Of a stretch of DNA of 24,426 nt, positions 8,897 through 18,027 are shown one piece after another. Both the position numbers and the translations under genes were made by a program. Every line of letters starts with the position of its first letter. Within the stretch, counting starts at the first letter, position 1. This stretch comes from Triangularia verruculosa (taxonomy: Eukaryota; Ascomycota; Sordariomycetes; Sordariales; Podosporaceae), in contig MU864102.1 in assembly GCA_033296885.1 (NCBI GenBank), positions 1-24,426 on the forward strand, written 5' to 3'. The notes under the pieces were generated by a model, which saw only the letters and a list, made by a program, of their open reading frames with translations, was not told where the DNA came from and did no database searches.

Positions 8897-9537
8897 TCAA
8901 TGGTTGTTGAGATAACGACCCATGGGCGAATTAGGGTCCAACATGAGCCTCAAATGGGGCGGGTTATCCTTGTGCAAGCAATTGCCGCAGACCTTGGGAC
9001 TACAGCTCAGGATTAGTCGCTTGAACATCTTGCCGAAGTATAGAAACAGCAAAGACTTACGACTCCTCGAATTCCAAGATCTGAGGCTCACACTTGGCGA
9101 TTTTGCCATACGTCTTAAACTTGTCGCAGTTCTTGGTTGAGATCCATCGGAGATGGCCGCATCCGAGATACTCTCTCTGGTCATGGTTAGCACACGGTTA
9201 CCGAAATGTTCGCTTGCGATGGTTGAGAAGCGCGACATTGGTCAAGAAAAGGAGGGGCAGGACATCATCGAGTCAATAAGAGTGATTCGGAAAGCCAGGA
9301 TGTGATATCACAAAGAGTAGCAAAGACCAACCACGACGTCAACTCGCTGAGCAAAAGGGAATACAAGAGGACAAGGACAAGCAGAGCGATGCAACGCCGA
9401 AGAAGACCAAGGGAAACAACATGATGGTGTTGAAAAGGACCACCAAATCAAAATACCAATCGCGAAAGAACAAGCAAAACGAAACGAAGAGAAGACAGAG
9501 CAGCATTTGACCACCTTACCTGCTTGTATTCACACAT
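8897..9537 (-). CDS. Small Cys-rich protein of the fungal MCxYxQ...CGH type (78 aa, three exons)
   Basis: CDS complement(join(8897..8999, 9061..9176, 9520..9537)). Exon 1 is just MCEYKQ, ending CAG|GTAAGG. Intron 1 (343 nt) ends with GCTAACC-ATGACCAG. Exon 2 encodes REYLGCGHLRWISTKNC and onward to FEES. Intron 2 (61 nt) has GTAAGT, branch GACTAAT and CTGTAG. Exon 3 encodes SPKVCGNCLHKDNPPH to a TGA. All phases agree. Cys are at 2, 12, 23, 35, 49 and 52 with His14 in CGH, and the last pair is CxxC, so metal binding is plausible. This order (MCxYxQ, CGH, W..C, C, CxxC) is, from my knowledge, common among uncharacterised small ascomycete proteins; no function is established. No signal peptide is seen. 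The six-codon first exon explains why simple ORF calling misses the gene. Confidence 0.78.
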
Positions 9538-10686
9538 CGTTTTCGGATTGAGGGTGGTTTGTGTGGGAGAAGTGGCTTTCGAGTAACTTGCTGTTGCTTT
9601 GGTTGCGGGGCACTGTTGACGGTCGGTCTTCAGAGTAGAGTTGGGCACAAAGTCGAGAGTGAAGGTAAAGGCGGTGTTGAGAGGCGGCTCTGAGGGGTGG
9701 CTGTTAAGGCGACAAGGCAAAGCTGGCGGTGGGAAGCAATTGACCCCTAAAAGAGCACTGGAAGGAAAGGGCGACAAGAGGCCCGACTGCTTTACGATCC
9801 TTTACACTGTCACAGCCGGACGGGTCCCTCCATATTTATCTTGATCGTTGCGGTGGACGTAAAAGAGGGGTCGCAAGAAGGCGTCAGGATGGCTACAGTA
9901 TTTCTTTTTCCGCCGAGACAGCGGGTAGCTTCCTGTTGGTAGACAATTAACAGAAAAAGCAACAGGATTCAGAACAAAACTTGGACTCGAGACAATCCAG
10001 TCGATATGTGATGAAACCTTTTATTCTTGCCCACCCAATGACACTTGGTAGTATCACAAAGTTGACTGAGACTTTAAGTCGATCAGGTCGTCTGGCCACG
10101 CCACCATGACCACACGCAGAAGGAAACAGACATACTCTTCGGGCCGTTAGAAACCAGTCACGGCAAACTCCTTTTCCGATATCACTCACACCGGTTCACG
10201 TTGCTTTTTCTGGGCTGAAGTGACTGGCCAAGGATGGCAGTCAAGTGCACACATATTGCATGTGCTGTCTTGGTCTCTTAGGGCGATCCACGCCCGTAAG
10301 GACAAATAGCAACAGTTAGCTTGGTTGTATTTCGGACAGGTCATCAGGATGGTTCACCGCGCGTACACCTTCCTTACCCCGTCGAGCTCTGAGTCGTTCG
10401 CCGCTAAGACGGGCTACAAGACATGGCGTTCTAGGTCTTAAAGTGCTCGGACGCAAACCTCCTGCCTTGTCGCTTGCTCGCCACCTGACCCTTCTGGACT
10501 CGCATGTTCGAATGAGCGGTGGCTTTGTGCTCCCTTTTCTTTCCAGTCAGGAGATTCAAGCTGCCTGCAAGTAGGCCAGCACGTGAAGGGTTTGCGGTTG
10601 CGGTGCTACACTGTCACGGCTGTCATCCGTCAGAGCAAGGCAAGTGTTGCACAAGGCACAAGGCACAAGCCGAAAGGAATTCTAGC
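9538..10686. other. Gene-poor region
   Basis: 5' flank of the 78-aa protein gene, then about 850 bases with no firm gene. A 30-codon plus-strand ORF at 10349-10441 (MVHRAYTFLTPSSSESFAAK, then TGYKTWRSRS) has strongly GC-ending codons and could be a small peptide or first exon. A good acceptor-like tract (CCCTTTTCTTTCCAG) ends near 10550. It opens a frame reading CHGCHPSEQGKCCTRHKAQA into the ATG at 10687, so the next gene may begin further upstream. Confidence 0.35.
9831..9840 (-). promoter_or_regulatory. TATA-like box for the 78-aa protein gene
   Basis: GATAAATATG on the minus strand lies about 295 bases before the ATG at 9537, in an otherwise GC-rich stretch. This would imply a 5'UTR of roughly 260 bases. 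Confidence 0.25.
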
Positions 10687-11184
10687 ATGGCTACGGTAAA
10701 GCAACGTTGTCTTCTCCTGTTTCTTTGACCCTGCAAGTTCAAAGGTTGAGAACCTTGTGTGATGATGATCGATCAACGATCTGCTGATCTGCTGATCTGT
10801 GCGCACTGAACACAGTGCTGCTAGCTATCTTATTCCTACTCACAGATTTTTTACGATCGGGATCTCAATTTGAGTCCCCATCACATCTCTTCCTCACTTG
10901 ACTCGCTCTTGCTCTCAGTTCGACGCATACAATGTCAAAGAACCCGAGAACTCATGCTCAGCAACTGCCTTGACCTCGGGCAACACCAGGGACAAGGGCA
11001 ATGTCATCTATCTTGAAAGGCGCTACTGCGTGGAATCACCTGGACAAGACCTTCCAGAAGGTTTGCCTTGTACAACCCTCATGTACGATGCATCTGTTCC
11101 GACGAAAAACCCTTGATCTTCATCACAGGGCGGATAGGTAGGTTTAAATCGTGGAGGAGGACATGGGTGAGAGATGCAGCGGGT

Positions 11185-11215
<31 letters not shown>

Positions 11216-11235
11216 GCGGCAGGACCGGGTGGTGA
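10687..11235 (+). CDS. Candidate three-exon gene, 85-aa hydrophilic protein with poly-Ser tail
   Basis: Proposed CDS join(10687..10695, 10919..11060, 11129..11235). Exon 1 is ATGGCTACG then GTAAAG. Intron 1 (223 nt) ends CTTGAC plus a pyrimidine tract and CTCTCAG. Exon 2 reads FDAYNVKEPENSCSATALTS and on to ESPGQDLPE with GC-biased codons. Intron 2 (68 nt) has a weak donor (GTTTGC) and the acceptor CATCACAG. Exon 3 gives GRIGRFKSWRRTWVRDAAG, ten Ser (the AGC repeat), GGRTGW and TGA. The phases agree throughout. If intron 2 is not removed, the frame stops at 11116 and gives 69 aa. The 5' end is uncertain, because the frame upstream of the ATG is open and Cys/His-rich, so a longer first exon is possible. 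No family recognised. Confidence 0.35.
11185..11214 (+). repeat. (AGC)10 trinucleotide repeat
   Basis: Ten perfect AGC units followed by two GGC. In the proposed gene model they are in frame and encode Ser10-Gly2. A trinucleotide unit changes length without shifting frame, which fits but does not prove coding. Confidence 0.9.
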
Positions 11236-13042
11236 CCATGTGGTGCACCTTCATGTTGTGGAAATCTGGAGGCATAAATGTATCGCTACATCGGATACGA
11301 TTCTCACACGCCTAGGCAATTGCTGACCGATAGACTCAACTCTGATCCACAAATCAATGATGATGACTATTCCGTTCGATCTTCTTGGCGAAGCTTGAAC
11401 CTCGCACTCTGAGATCCTATAAAAGATTTGATGTCTTGCCAGTTGCTGGTGATACCTACCTATATTGGGAGGTCGTGCAAGATTTCGTCAGCAGTTTGCC
11501 TATGAAATTGTCCTCAGTCGATCAGATAACTGCCTACCTTGGGCAAGATGACGAGGTAAGATGGTCTTACAGAGACAACCCGGGATGAGGTTCACAGGGT
11601 CAGCATCCTCATCGGATTGCTCATCTCTCAACTACCTGCGTCTGCTCACATACCTAGATAGGTTGCATGTACTACCTGCCAAGAACCTCACCGTTGCTCA
11701 TCAGTCCGCAACCATTTCTCAGGCAGGGCTTACTACCTGCCTGCCAAGAGACTCACCGCGTTGGCATTCGAGTTTTCTTCTCATATACTGTGAGTAGGCG
11801 TGTAACGCTTGGCAGGTGCGTCGTGTATGTTGTGTAAAGAGAGAAAATACCGAGTACCGTCTTGGCGGTGCTCTTTTTGTTGTGTTTGTCACGCTGTGAG
11901 GAGGTTACCTAGGTACCTAGGTGGGTAGGCTTGCGATGTGATGAGTCTTTTATAGCGAAAGGCTTGCGTATGTTGATTCACTCCAGATGTTTTGAGTGAT
12001 AAAAGTAGGCGCTATAAGGATAGGCCACGAAGTCAAGAGGTAAAGTATACGTGTCTTGAGGATCCAATAAGAGATATCAGAAGTGAGAATGGTATTGAGC
12101 CCTCTATCTGATACTCGCTGTAATCTGTGCTGGGCAGTTAAAGAACGCCGTCCGGCTCGACAGCGCCCATGTGCAATGTACGCTTGCTTCTGCTTCTATA
12201 ATGTCTAATAAAGGCCTGGGCTTGTTCACTGTTTCTTCCTTCCCCAGAAGTGGCTGTGATCTACTAGCTGGGTACCTTACCTTCAGGAATCTGTTTTGAT
12301 AATTGTAACAACTGATCAAGATCTTCAGCTTTCCAAGGACTCGGGAAAAGAAAGGGAGGCTATGAGTAATAGCCAGTCTCATTCCCACGATATAGTGATA
12401 CCTATGGTTATCGATAGTCCATGTAGGTCACCACTTGTAGGGCGCTCTAAAGGTCCCCTAAACAACTTAGGGCAGCGACAGATAGTGAAGAGCTAAAACG
12501 GGCTGACTAAAAGCCCCAGAACTTGATCATCTCTGAAGGACGTTGCCTCCATAGTCTCGGAAGGAGTTGACTCCAACGATGGCTTATGAACTGGGAGTGG
12601 CGCCGTGGACAAGACAAAGACTGGCTTGTATTTCAAGAAAGACCGCATTTCACCTCTGTAGAGAAGCTACTTGCCAAGCGTCTGCAACGCAGCGACACTT
12701 GGGTTGTACAACAGAGCTTCGTGAGGTCTTTGACTGTGAAAACAACACTATACTGTCTCTCAAGATATCTCCACAATTAGGTAGGTATAAAACTTTTGCA
12801 ATGAGATGCTGTTTCTGCGTACTCTAGCTGGGAAAGTATACTCCAAACAGTCAACAACATATAGACTCTTGAGAAGACGACCAAGGTCTCTTAGAAACTC
12901 ATCTCTCACAAGTAGGTACTATGACACAAAATGACGACCCTAACATCTACCAGAGTAAAACGTATGCGCAGATAACAGGCAGAACAGAAGAGAAACCTTA
13001 GTTGAAAAAAAGTATACATGATAGGTGAAGAAAGAAAAAGAA
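11236..13042. other. Gene-poor, somewhat AT-rich region
   Basis: About 1.8 kb without a firm gene. CTACCTGCC(AAGA) and ACCTACC motifs recur at 11455-11750, and a 16-bp palindrome is at 11907. A 64-codon ATG ORF at 12586-12780 (+) reads RPHFTSVEKLLAKRLQRSDT and continues WVVQQSFVRSLTVKTTLYCL; it looks protein-like but has an immediate upstream stop and no recognised homology. A minus-strand frame at 12104-12388 is open without an ATG. Either could be relics. Confidence 0.35.
11907..11922. repeat. 16-bp palindrome ACCTAGGTACCTAGGT
   Basis: A perfect self-complementary 16-mer made of ACCTAGGT repeated twice. CCTAGG/GGTACC tracts like this are scattered in filamentous ascomycete spacers; the role is unknown. 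Confidence 0.6.
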
Positions 13043-13172
13043 TGGGAACTGTGAGGCTCGAACTCACGACCTCAGGATAACTCTGATGTTGTACATTCAG
13101 ATCATATTTTTCTTGTCCTGGAGAGACAATCTTCATATGAGACCTGCGCTCTTCCAACTGAGCCAAGCTCCC
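13043..13172 (-). tRNA. tRNA-Met(CAU), elongator, with 57-nt intron
   Basis: The mature tRNA is 73 nt (5' exon 13172..13136, 3' exon 13078..13043). The acceptor stem pairs GGGAGCT with AGTTCCC (one G-U), with discriminator A at 13043. The D arm is GCTC-loop-GAGC and the T arm is GTGAG-TTCGAGC-CTCAC. The anticodon loop is CTCATAA with CAT at 13139-13137. The anticodon stem CAGGT/TCCTG has a T-T at 31/39, as in the yeast elongator tRNA-Met, which argues against the initiator. The intron 13135..13079 sits after position 37, and its TATGA (13106-13102) can pair with TCATA of the anticodon loop, as expected for the anticodon-intron helix. Both internal boxes are present (TGGCTCAGTTGG, GTTCGAGCC). 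A pol III terminator of five T on the minus strand lies just downstream (13039-13035). Confidence 0.95.
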
Positions 13173-14594
13173 TGTTTTCCTTTGTTGTTGACTTTCACTC
13201 CCGTAAACTGACCAGATGAACAGAAGGCATACCACCCCTTGAGCCAGTAAATTCCCCTCTGGACCCAGCGGACCCTTTCGCTCCCAAGAACCGAGGTGGA
13301 GATTCGGGCATGTATGATCCAGGATAGCGCCTCTTGTCCGGCCAGCACTTGACAAAAACCTCTTGGCTTTGACAGCGAAGAGGCCCTGGTCCCGTGGTTG
13401 GCAGCAAGTTGGTCACAGCTTCTGAATTTTGACGCACATCTTGATGAATGCTTGACCGAATCCCAGGAGGTTACGTGGTCGCGTGACGCTGCATTTTGCT
13501 TCCTTGCTTGTGGGGGACAGAAACAACCCACAACACCACCATTGAAGAACCCTTCAGACCCCACGTGCTGGCCATCACGGTCTTGATAGGCTCTAAGCTG
13601 AATCTGATCTTCCCCAAAGCTTCCAGAACTTCCAGAAAACCGGGAAACCCCACCTGCTGTTTCTTGCTGCTCTGCATGAAGGCTGGACCCTGGTCTTGAC
13701 GTGTGATGACCCATGAGGTGTACAGGAGTTGTACGTAAACAAACTTCCATGTATCAGCACAAAAAAATCCCATCATGACTAATCGGCTCTTTCCAGGTTC
13801 ATGATGTTACGTACTGTGGGGATGGGCAAGGGATCAAGAAAACAACCGGACAGAGCCTGCCAAGGTGTCAAAACCCGGTACCGTGCCCCCACATTATTCC
13901 CGGCTTCGGGGGTGGTTGAACATTCATCATGCGATCATCTCGGGGCCCCGAAAATTACCTGGTCCGTGTTGGACTGCATCTGCCGTGTGGGGCTACTCAG
14001 AACGCCGCCGGGAGAAGCTCGCTCGCTCGTTCGGCGGTTCGGTCGGGCCCTCCACGGGATCGCGGTAGCGGCGGCGTAAAATGATAGGTAATACAATCTG
14101 TTCTGCCGTGCGGATATCAGTGAGGTGGAAACCCCGCTCAAAGTCTCCAAGTCTCCAAAGACAGGAGGATTTGGGTGGATAGAACCCAAGAACCTTGACC
14201 TTATTGCTGCTTGTTGTTGGCAATCAGTACAATAGCGCACAAGCTCCACCTTTTCATACTGGAATTGTAGCAGAGAACCCAAGAATTCCCTCTAGAAAAG
14301 AAGTAACGTGAATCGTGGCTTTTCTGCTTCGCTTTCCACAGAAGGGCCGGATGATAGAAATCGATTTCAACGCTCCACGTAGTTGATCATAGACAACAGA
14401 CAGCACCGGCGGACCGGCAAACACGGCACAACGGGAATAACAAAAGTGGCACAACCTCCAACCTAAAATCCTGTCTTGGGAATCAGCAGCTGTCGGAAGC
14501 TTGTTGGGCCCCCTCGCGTCATCATCTTCAGCCACTCATCGGCCGTCTGGAGCGGTACCAAGCGCGTTCTTTGAATGTTTGGGGTGGGGTGAAC
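13173..14594. other. Gene-poor region
   Basis: No gene supported. The longest open frame (13133-13750, minus, 205 codons with an ATG) runs into the tRNA gene and has no recognisable domain, so I do not call it. From 14535 down to 14254 a minus-strand frame without ATG could be a downstream exon of the next candidate, through a poor acceptor. Confidence 0.4.
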
Positions 14595-14816
14595 CTACTT
14601 GCTGTGAAGGGGCAGGGAGCAGATGTCAGCCGGCTCCGGGTCGGGCAAAGTGGGTGTACCATCCGCCCCGTGACCGCCTTGCTCGAGCATCCGAGCAAGA
14701 GCATTCGGGTCATCTATCTCCATGTGAAAGTTTGGTTGCTGTGAAGATTCGTCTCTAGTGACATCTTGATCTTCTCGACAAACTGGAATGTCAAGGAAGA
14801 AGGGGTCCTGATTCAT
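14595..14816 (-). CDS. Candidate acidic small protein, probably 3' part of a longer gene
   Basis: The ATG at 14816 (context aagacaATGA) opens a 73-codon frame: MNQDPFFLDIPVCREDQDVT, then an acidic stretch with EIDDPNALARMLEQGGHGAD and DPEPADICSLPLHSK before TAG. The same frame stays open upstream to about 14900 with equally protein-like sequence (EWERCERLGIGIPSLGGEAK) but no ATG, so the real gene probably has an upstream exon joined at an acceptor such as CCTGCAG near 14882. A donor-like GTAGGT overlaps the stop; splicing to CGCTCCAG (52-nt intron) would change the tail to KRPMSG. No family recognised. The amino-acid composition argues for coding; the exon structure is unresolved. Confidence 0.4.
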   Translation of the reverse strand: MNQDPFFLDIPVCREDQDVTRDESSQQPNFHMEIDDPNALARMLEQGGHGADGTPTLPDPEPADICSLPLHSK

Positions 14817-15928
14817 TGTCTTGGCTTCACCGCCAAGCGACGGAATACCGATGCCAAGTCGTTCACAGCGTTCCCATTCGGCTGCAGGTACCGAACGCTT
14901 CGATCAAGTGTGAAAGTTTACCATTCTTTGTATTTATTGGCGCTGGTTTGGTTACTGTAAAAGGGAAAAGCCGGATAATGTCAAAGAAGGTGACAAGCTG
15001 ACAGCCAACAATGGTAAAGTATTCGGTACTTGAGGCCCTGACCAGCTAATATCCGGAGATGGACCAGAGCAGTGGATGTGGTTAGCGATTAGAGATTAGC
15101 GTGTCCCTAAACACATGCAAATACATGCGTGAGGGATTTTCATGTTTTACCATCATGTGCTGGGTGGGCTAGCTAGGCTTCAAATCGCTGATCTCAGACC
15201 ATGGCTCTGGTCAAAATGGGTAAAGCTAGAGAGCTGAAAGCCGCTGTGAAACGCTTGTTTCCCTTCGCTGTCTGAGATGGTAGAGCCAATCATCCTCTCG
15301 TTCGGAATAGAGTCCCGTCAGGAGTGTTATAGGAAACAAAGCTGCTCTGTAGACGACACTTGTATAATGTCTCGTGGAGAATAGCTGGGTTTAGCATTGC
15401 CAAGAAACTTAGCCCAAGAAGGCAGGCTCGCACGAGAAGCCCTCTGGCACCTTTTCGTCATTGGTCTCCACAATCCTCCAACCAGAAGATTGGACTTGTT
15501 GATCGAATATTTTTCTGTGGAAAGGCGCAAGTACACCTCCACACCTCCACCTCCATGCGGTGGAGCGGCATTCACACCGCTCCTCCAACCCAACATGGCG
15601 GAATGTAGACCACACCTCCATCTCCTTTCCGTGCCCACATTTCCACCCTCTCGCCTTTCTCATGCTCTGGTTCGTGCTCGGTAACAAATGGCTGATCAGA
15701 AAGACTTTGTGCACCCTGAGGGCGGGGAAGAAGAATTAAGCAAGGAAGCATAATATCGCGGACACAGCAGGACACATCCGTGCCGCGTGATTATGCAGTC
15801 TGTGACGAGGTTTTGGCAATATTGCTTCCAATTGACAGCAGCTTATTGGTGATTTGGCTTCGCAGAGTTCAGTTGAACGACCCTTAGCATTGAGCATCGA
15901 CTGCCGTGATGTCCCAACCCTGCCCGAT
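14817..15928. other. Gene-poor region, may hold 5' exons of the preceding candidate
   Basis: About 1.1 kb with no firm gene. The minus strand just above 14817 continues the coding-like frame described for the neighbouring candidate. At 15540-15620 there are repeated CACCTCCAC motifs and a 7-bp hairpin (GGAGCGG...CCGCTCC). Open frames on both strands at 15327-15684 lack ATG starts. Confidence 0.4.
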
Positions 15929-16312
15929 ATGGACAAGGACGTCGTTGAAGAGCGGGGAAACAAGCAACGGGGGGCCCAAACAAGCCTTGCTTGGCATCGC
16001 CTTGCGAGGGATCAATCCCTGGCGGAGACGGGCATGATGGCAGCTGACCTGACACCCGACGAGAAGGACGAGAAAGAGGAGGATGACACCAGTCAACCTT
16101 CTAGGATCGGTGAGGGTTTGCCCTCTGCCTCACGATCGAGCATATCGACTCCAAACCGAGACAGACGAGGCGTAGCAAGAAGCATGCCCAGACGGGAGAT
16201 CGAAACGCCAAGACGGCCAGACAAGCTTGTGAGCCCATCTCGACCTATCCAAGCTGGTCGATGTGCTGCTTGTGTTGCTGGACTGCCGCGACCCTGCACA
16301 ACACCGATCTAA
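15929..16312 (+). CDS. Candidate disordered, charged protein (127 aa) with a C-terminal Cys motif
   Basis: An ATG frame of 127 codons starting MDKDVVEERGNKQRG. It carries an acidic stretch (DLTPDEKDEKEEDD), a long Ser/Pro/Arg-rich disordered part (SASRSSISTPNRDRR...MPRREIETPRRPDK), and ends GRCAACVAGLPRPCTTPI with a C-x2-C-x7-C pattern. Similar short Cys motifs end many ascomycete proteins of unknown role. The frame is open for another 31 codons upstream (QLIGDLASQSSVERPLALSI...), so a 5' exon joined near 15842-15868 is possible. No recognised family. The D/E/K/S/P/R composition is more like a real protein than random translation, but no transcript evidence can be seen. Confidence 0.4.
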   Translation: MDKDVVEERGNKQRGAQTSLAWHRLARDQSLAETGMMAADLTPDEKDEKEEDDTSQPSRIGEGLPSASRSSISTPNRDRRGVARSMPRREIETPRRPDKLVSPSRPIQAGRCAACVAGLPRPCTTPI

Positions 16313-17898
16313 GCTGGGGGAAGAATAGAAGCAAACTGCGTATGCCGCGACACTTGCCAAGGAAGTCTGCCCCTCTCGAGTGCATGTATTCACACCCGGA
16401 CTCTTCCGGTCTACCACGCGGCAGATTTGTGGACGGCGTGACGGTTGTCGGCGATGGTGCTGGCTGACAGGACCGGAGATGTTGCTTCTCAGGACTAGGT
16501 GTGCGCGTGTGTGGCTGCCAAGCCCCTCTCATTCTTCAGGAAAAAGGCGTCCGAATTTAGCAAGATATGGTAATAATATTTGGCACAGCTGCACGGCCGG
16601 CAGGTTGGTTGGCTTGCGGTTGAGTGTCGTTACACCTGGTGTCCTTTTGGGAATGTTGCAGCTAAAGTGCATCACAAGCGAGCCAGTTGAAGGGAAATCA
16701 TGGAGAGGAACGTGGGGGAGCGATAACAGGCTCCACTTGCTCTCGGAAAATCGAACGACATTTTCTTGGTGACGGCTTTCCGTTTTGGATCAGCCGAAAG
16801 CCCCCAATGGCTGAGCCCCTGAGCATGAAGAACTCAAGTTTGGTCGAAGAAGAGTCGTGTATTGGATCACAAGTCGTCAGTTGTATCCGGCTTGGAGTGT
16901 ACGTACTGTGGCAAGGTTCGGGGATGGCTTGTGCGTCCAGCCGGTGCAGATATCGAAAAAGCAACTGGTTACGGGTGCCGAAGGGAGGGCCGTACGGAAA
17001 ACACCCGGTGACGAACGCCGAGCCCTTGGCAACGGCTTGATGCGTTTGAGTACCTTACATGCCATGAGAGCGCCAGATAGCCACCGGGTTGTGTACCAGA
17101 CTTACGAAATATATACTTGTGTGGCCGGACTTGTGTGGGTTTGTGTTGTCTCCTTCTTGCGTCATTATCTTCGGGCAGAGACACGGGCGATTTTCATCGT
17201 TGAAGAAATCCCAGAAGGCTGGATATCTTAGGTAAGCCCCAACGTCAACTAAGACCTGAATCTGGTTAACCGGGGCCCCACTGTGGTGTACGACGATAAA
17301 GCGCCCCCATCCATCCGACAACACACCGGCCAGTTTTAAGTGAGAATCTAGATTCCTGACGGGCTGAGAAAGGCTGCACAATGTAACCCGTCTGTTCCTG
17401 AACTACAATCTGCCGTTTCCCGTGTGACGGGTTTCTTGGAAAAAGGAGGCTGAACTTTATTCTCACAGTCGGCCTTGCGGGACCTGTTGGGAAAGATACC
17501 TGGTAGCATGGGTAGTGCCAATGTCGCGTGCTGACTTGCCCTGAGAATAAGACAATCCACATTCAGTGCCATGACACAAGACAATGACGCCCCAGAATCC
17601 CTTGATTGCAACATTGAGCATTCTTTTTCTGCCGGAGCGATAACAAGTTACAATTGCAGAGATGATGCAATTCCGCCACGAGATTTCGGTTGATTACTCT
17701 TTGCCATCAACATGCAACCTAGAGACCAGCCCTTTTTAACCATCCTCTTGAAGGAGGGAGCCATCAGCCTTGCCCTAGTGCATCCTAGCACGATGCAATG
17801 GTAGTGAAAGCGGGGTATCTATTCCCATCCCCGCGGAGTGAGAGAGTCCATCACGCCCTGGACATAAAAACTGGCACTGCAAAGGGGGAATACAGTAT
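16313..17898. other. Gene-poor region
   Basis: No firm gene. A plus-strand frame near 16384-16467 (MYSHPDSSGLPRGRFVDGVT, then VVGDGAG-stop) looks protein-like and could be a downstream exon of the preceding candidate. At 17055-17381 the minus strand is open for 108 codons without ATG and contains a consensus donor (TTC|GTAAGT near 17102). Neither is strong enough to annotate. Confidence 0.35.
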
Positions 17899-18027
17899 TG
17901 AAAGATAGCTAATAGGCCTTAAAATATAGTTAATAGGCCTTGAAAGATATTAAGAATACTTTAAAAGATACTTTTACCGTATTAAAAGATGGTAATACGC
18001 CCAAAGAAGATAGTTAATAGGCCTTTT
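17899..18027. repeat. Degenerate ~21-bp AT-rich tandem array
   Basis: About six units of 19-25 bp around AAAGATAGTTAATAGGCCTT. Units 1, 2 and 6 keep TAATAGGCCTT; the inner units (for example AAAGATATTAAGAATACTT, AAAAGATACTTTTACCGTA) are diverged. The block is far more AT-rich than its flanks. It may be a minisatellite, the remnant of a dispersed element, or a protein-binding array. Confidence 0.75.

Noticed and set aside
10742..10799. Short inverted and direct repeats (AAGGTT-GAG-AACCTT; GATCTGCT repeated)
   Set aside because: They are too short and common to support a function. They fall in the proposed first intron of the 85-aa candidate.
13621..13637. TTCCAGAACTTCCAGAA as a heat-shock element
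   Set aside because: The TTC/GAA blocks are mis-spaced (one base instead of two between GAA and TTC), and no gene start lies nearby.
13133..13750. 205-codon minus-strand ORF with an ATG
   Set aside because: It overlaps the tRNA-Met gene and gives no recognisable domain or biased composition. An open frame of this length can arise by chance in a 24-kb window.
17055..17381. 108-codon minus-strand frame (contains DVGAYLRYPAFWDFFNDENR)
   Set aside because: It looks protein-like but has no ATG and no clear upstream exon. It is left as a weak possibility only.
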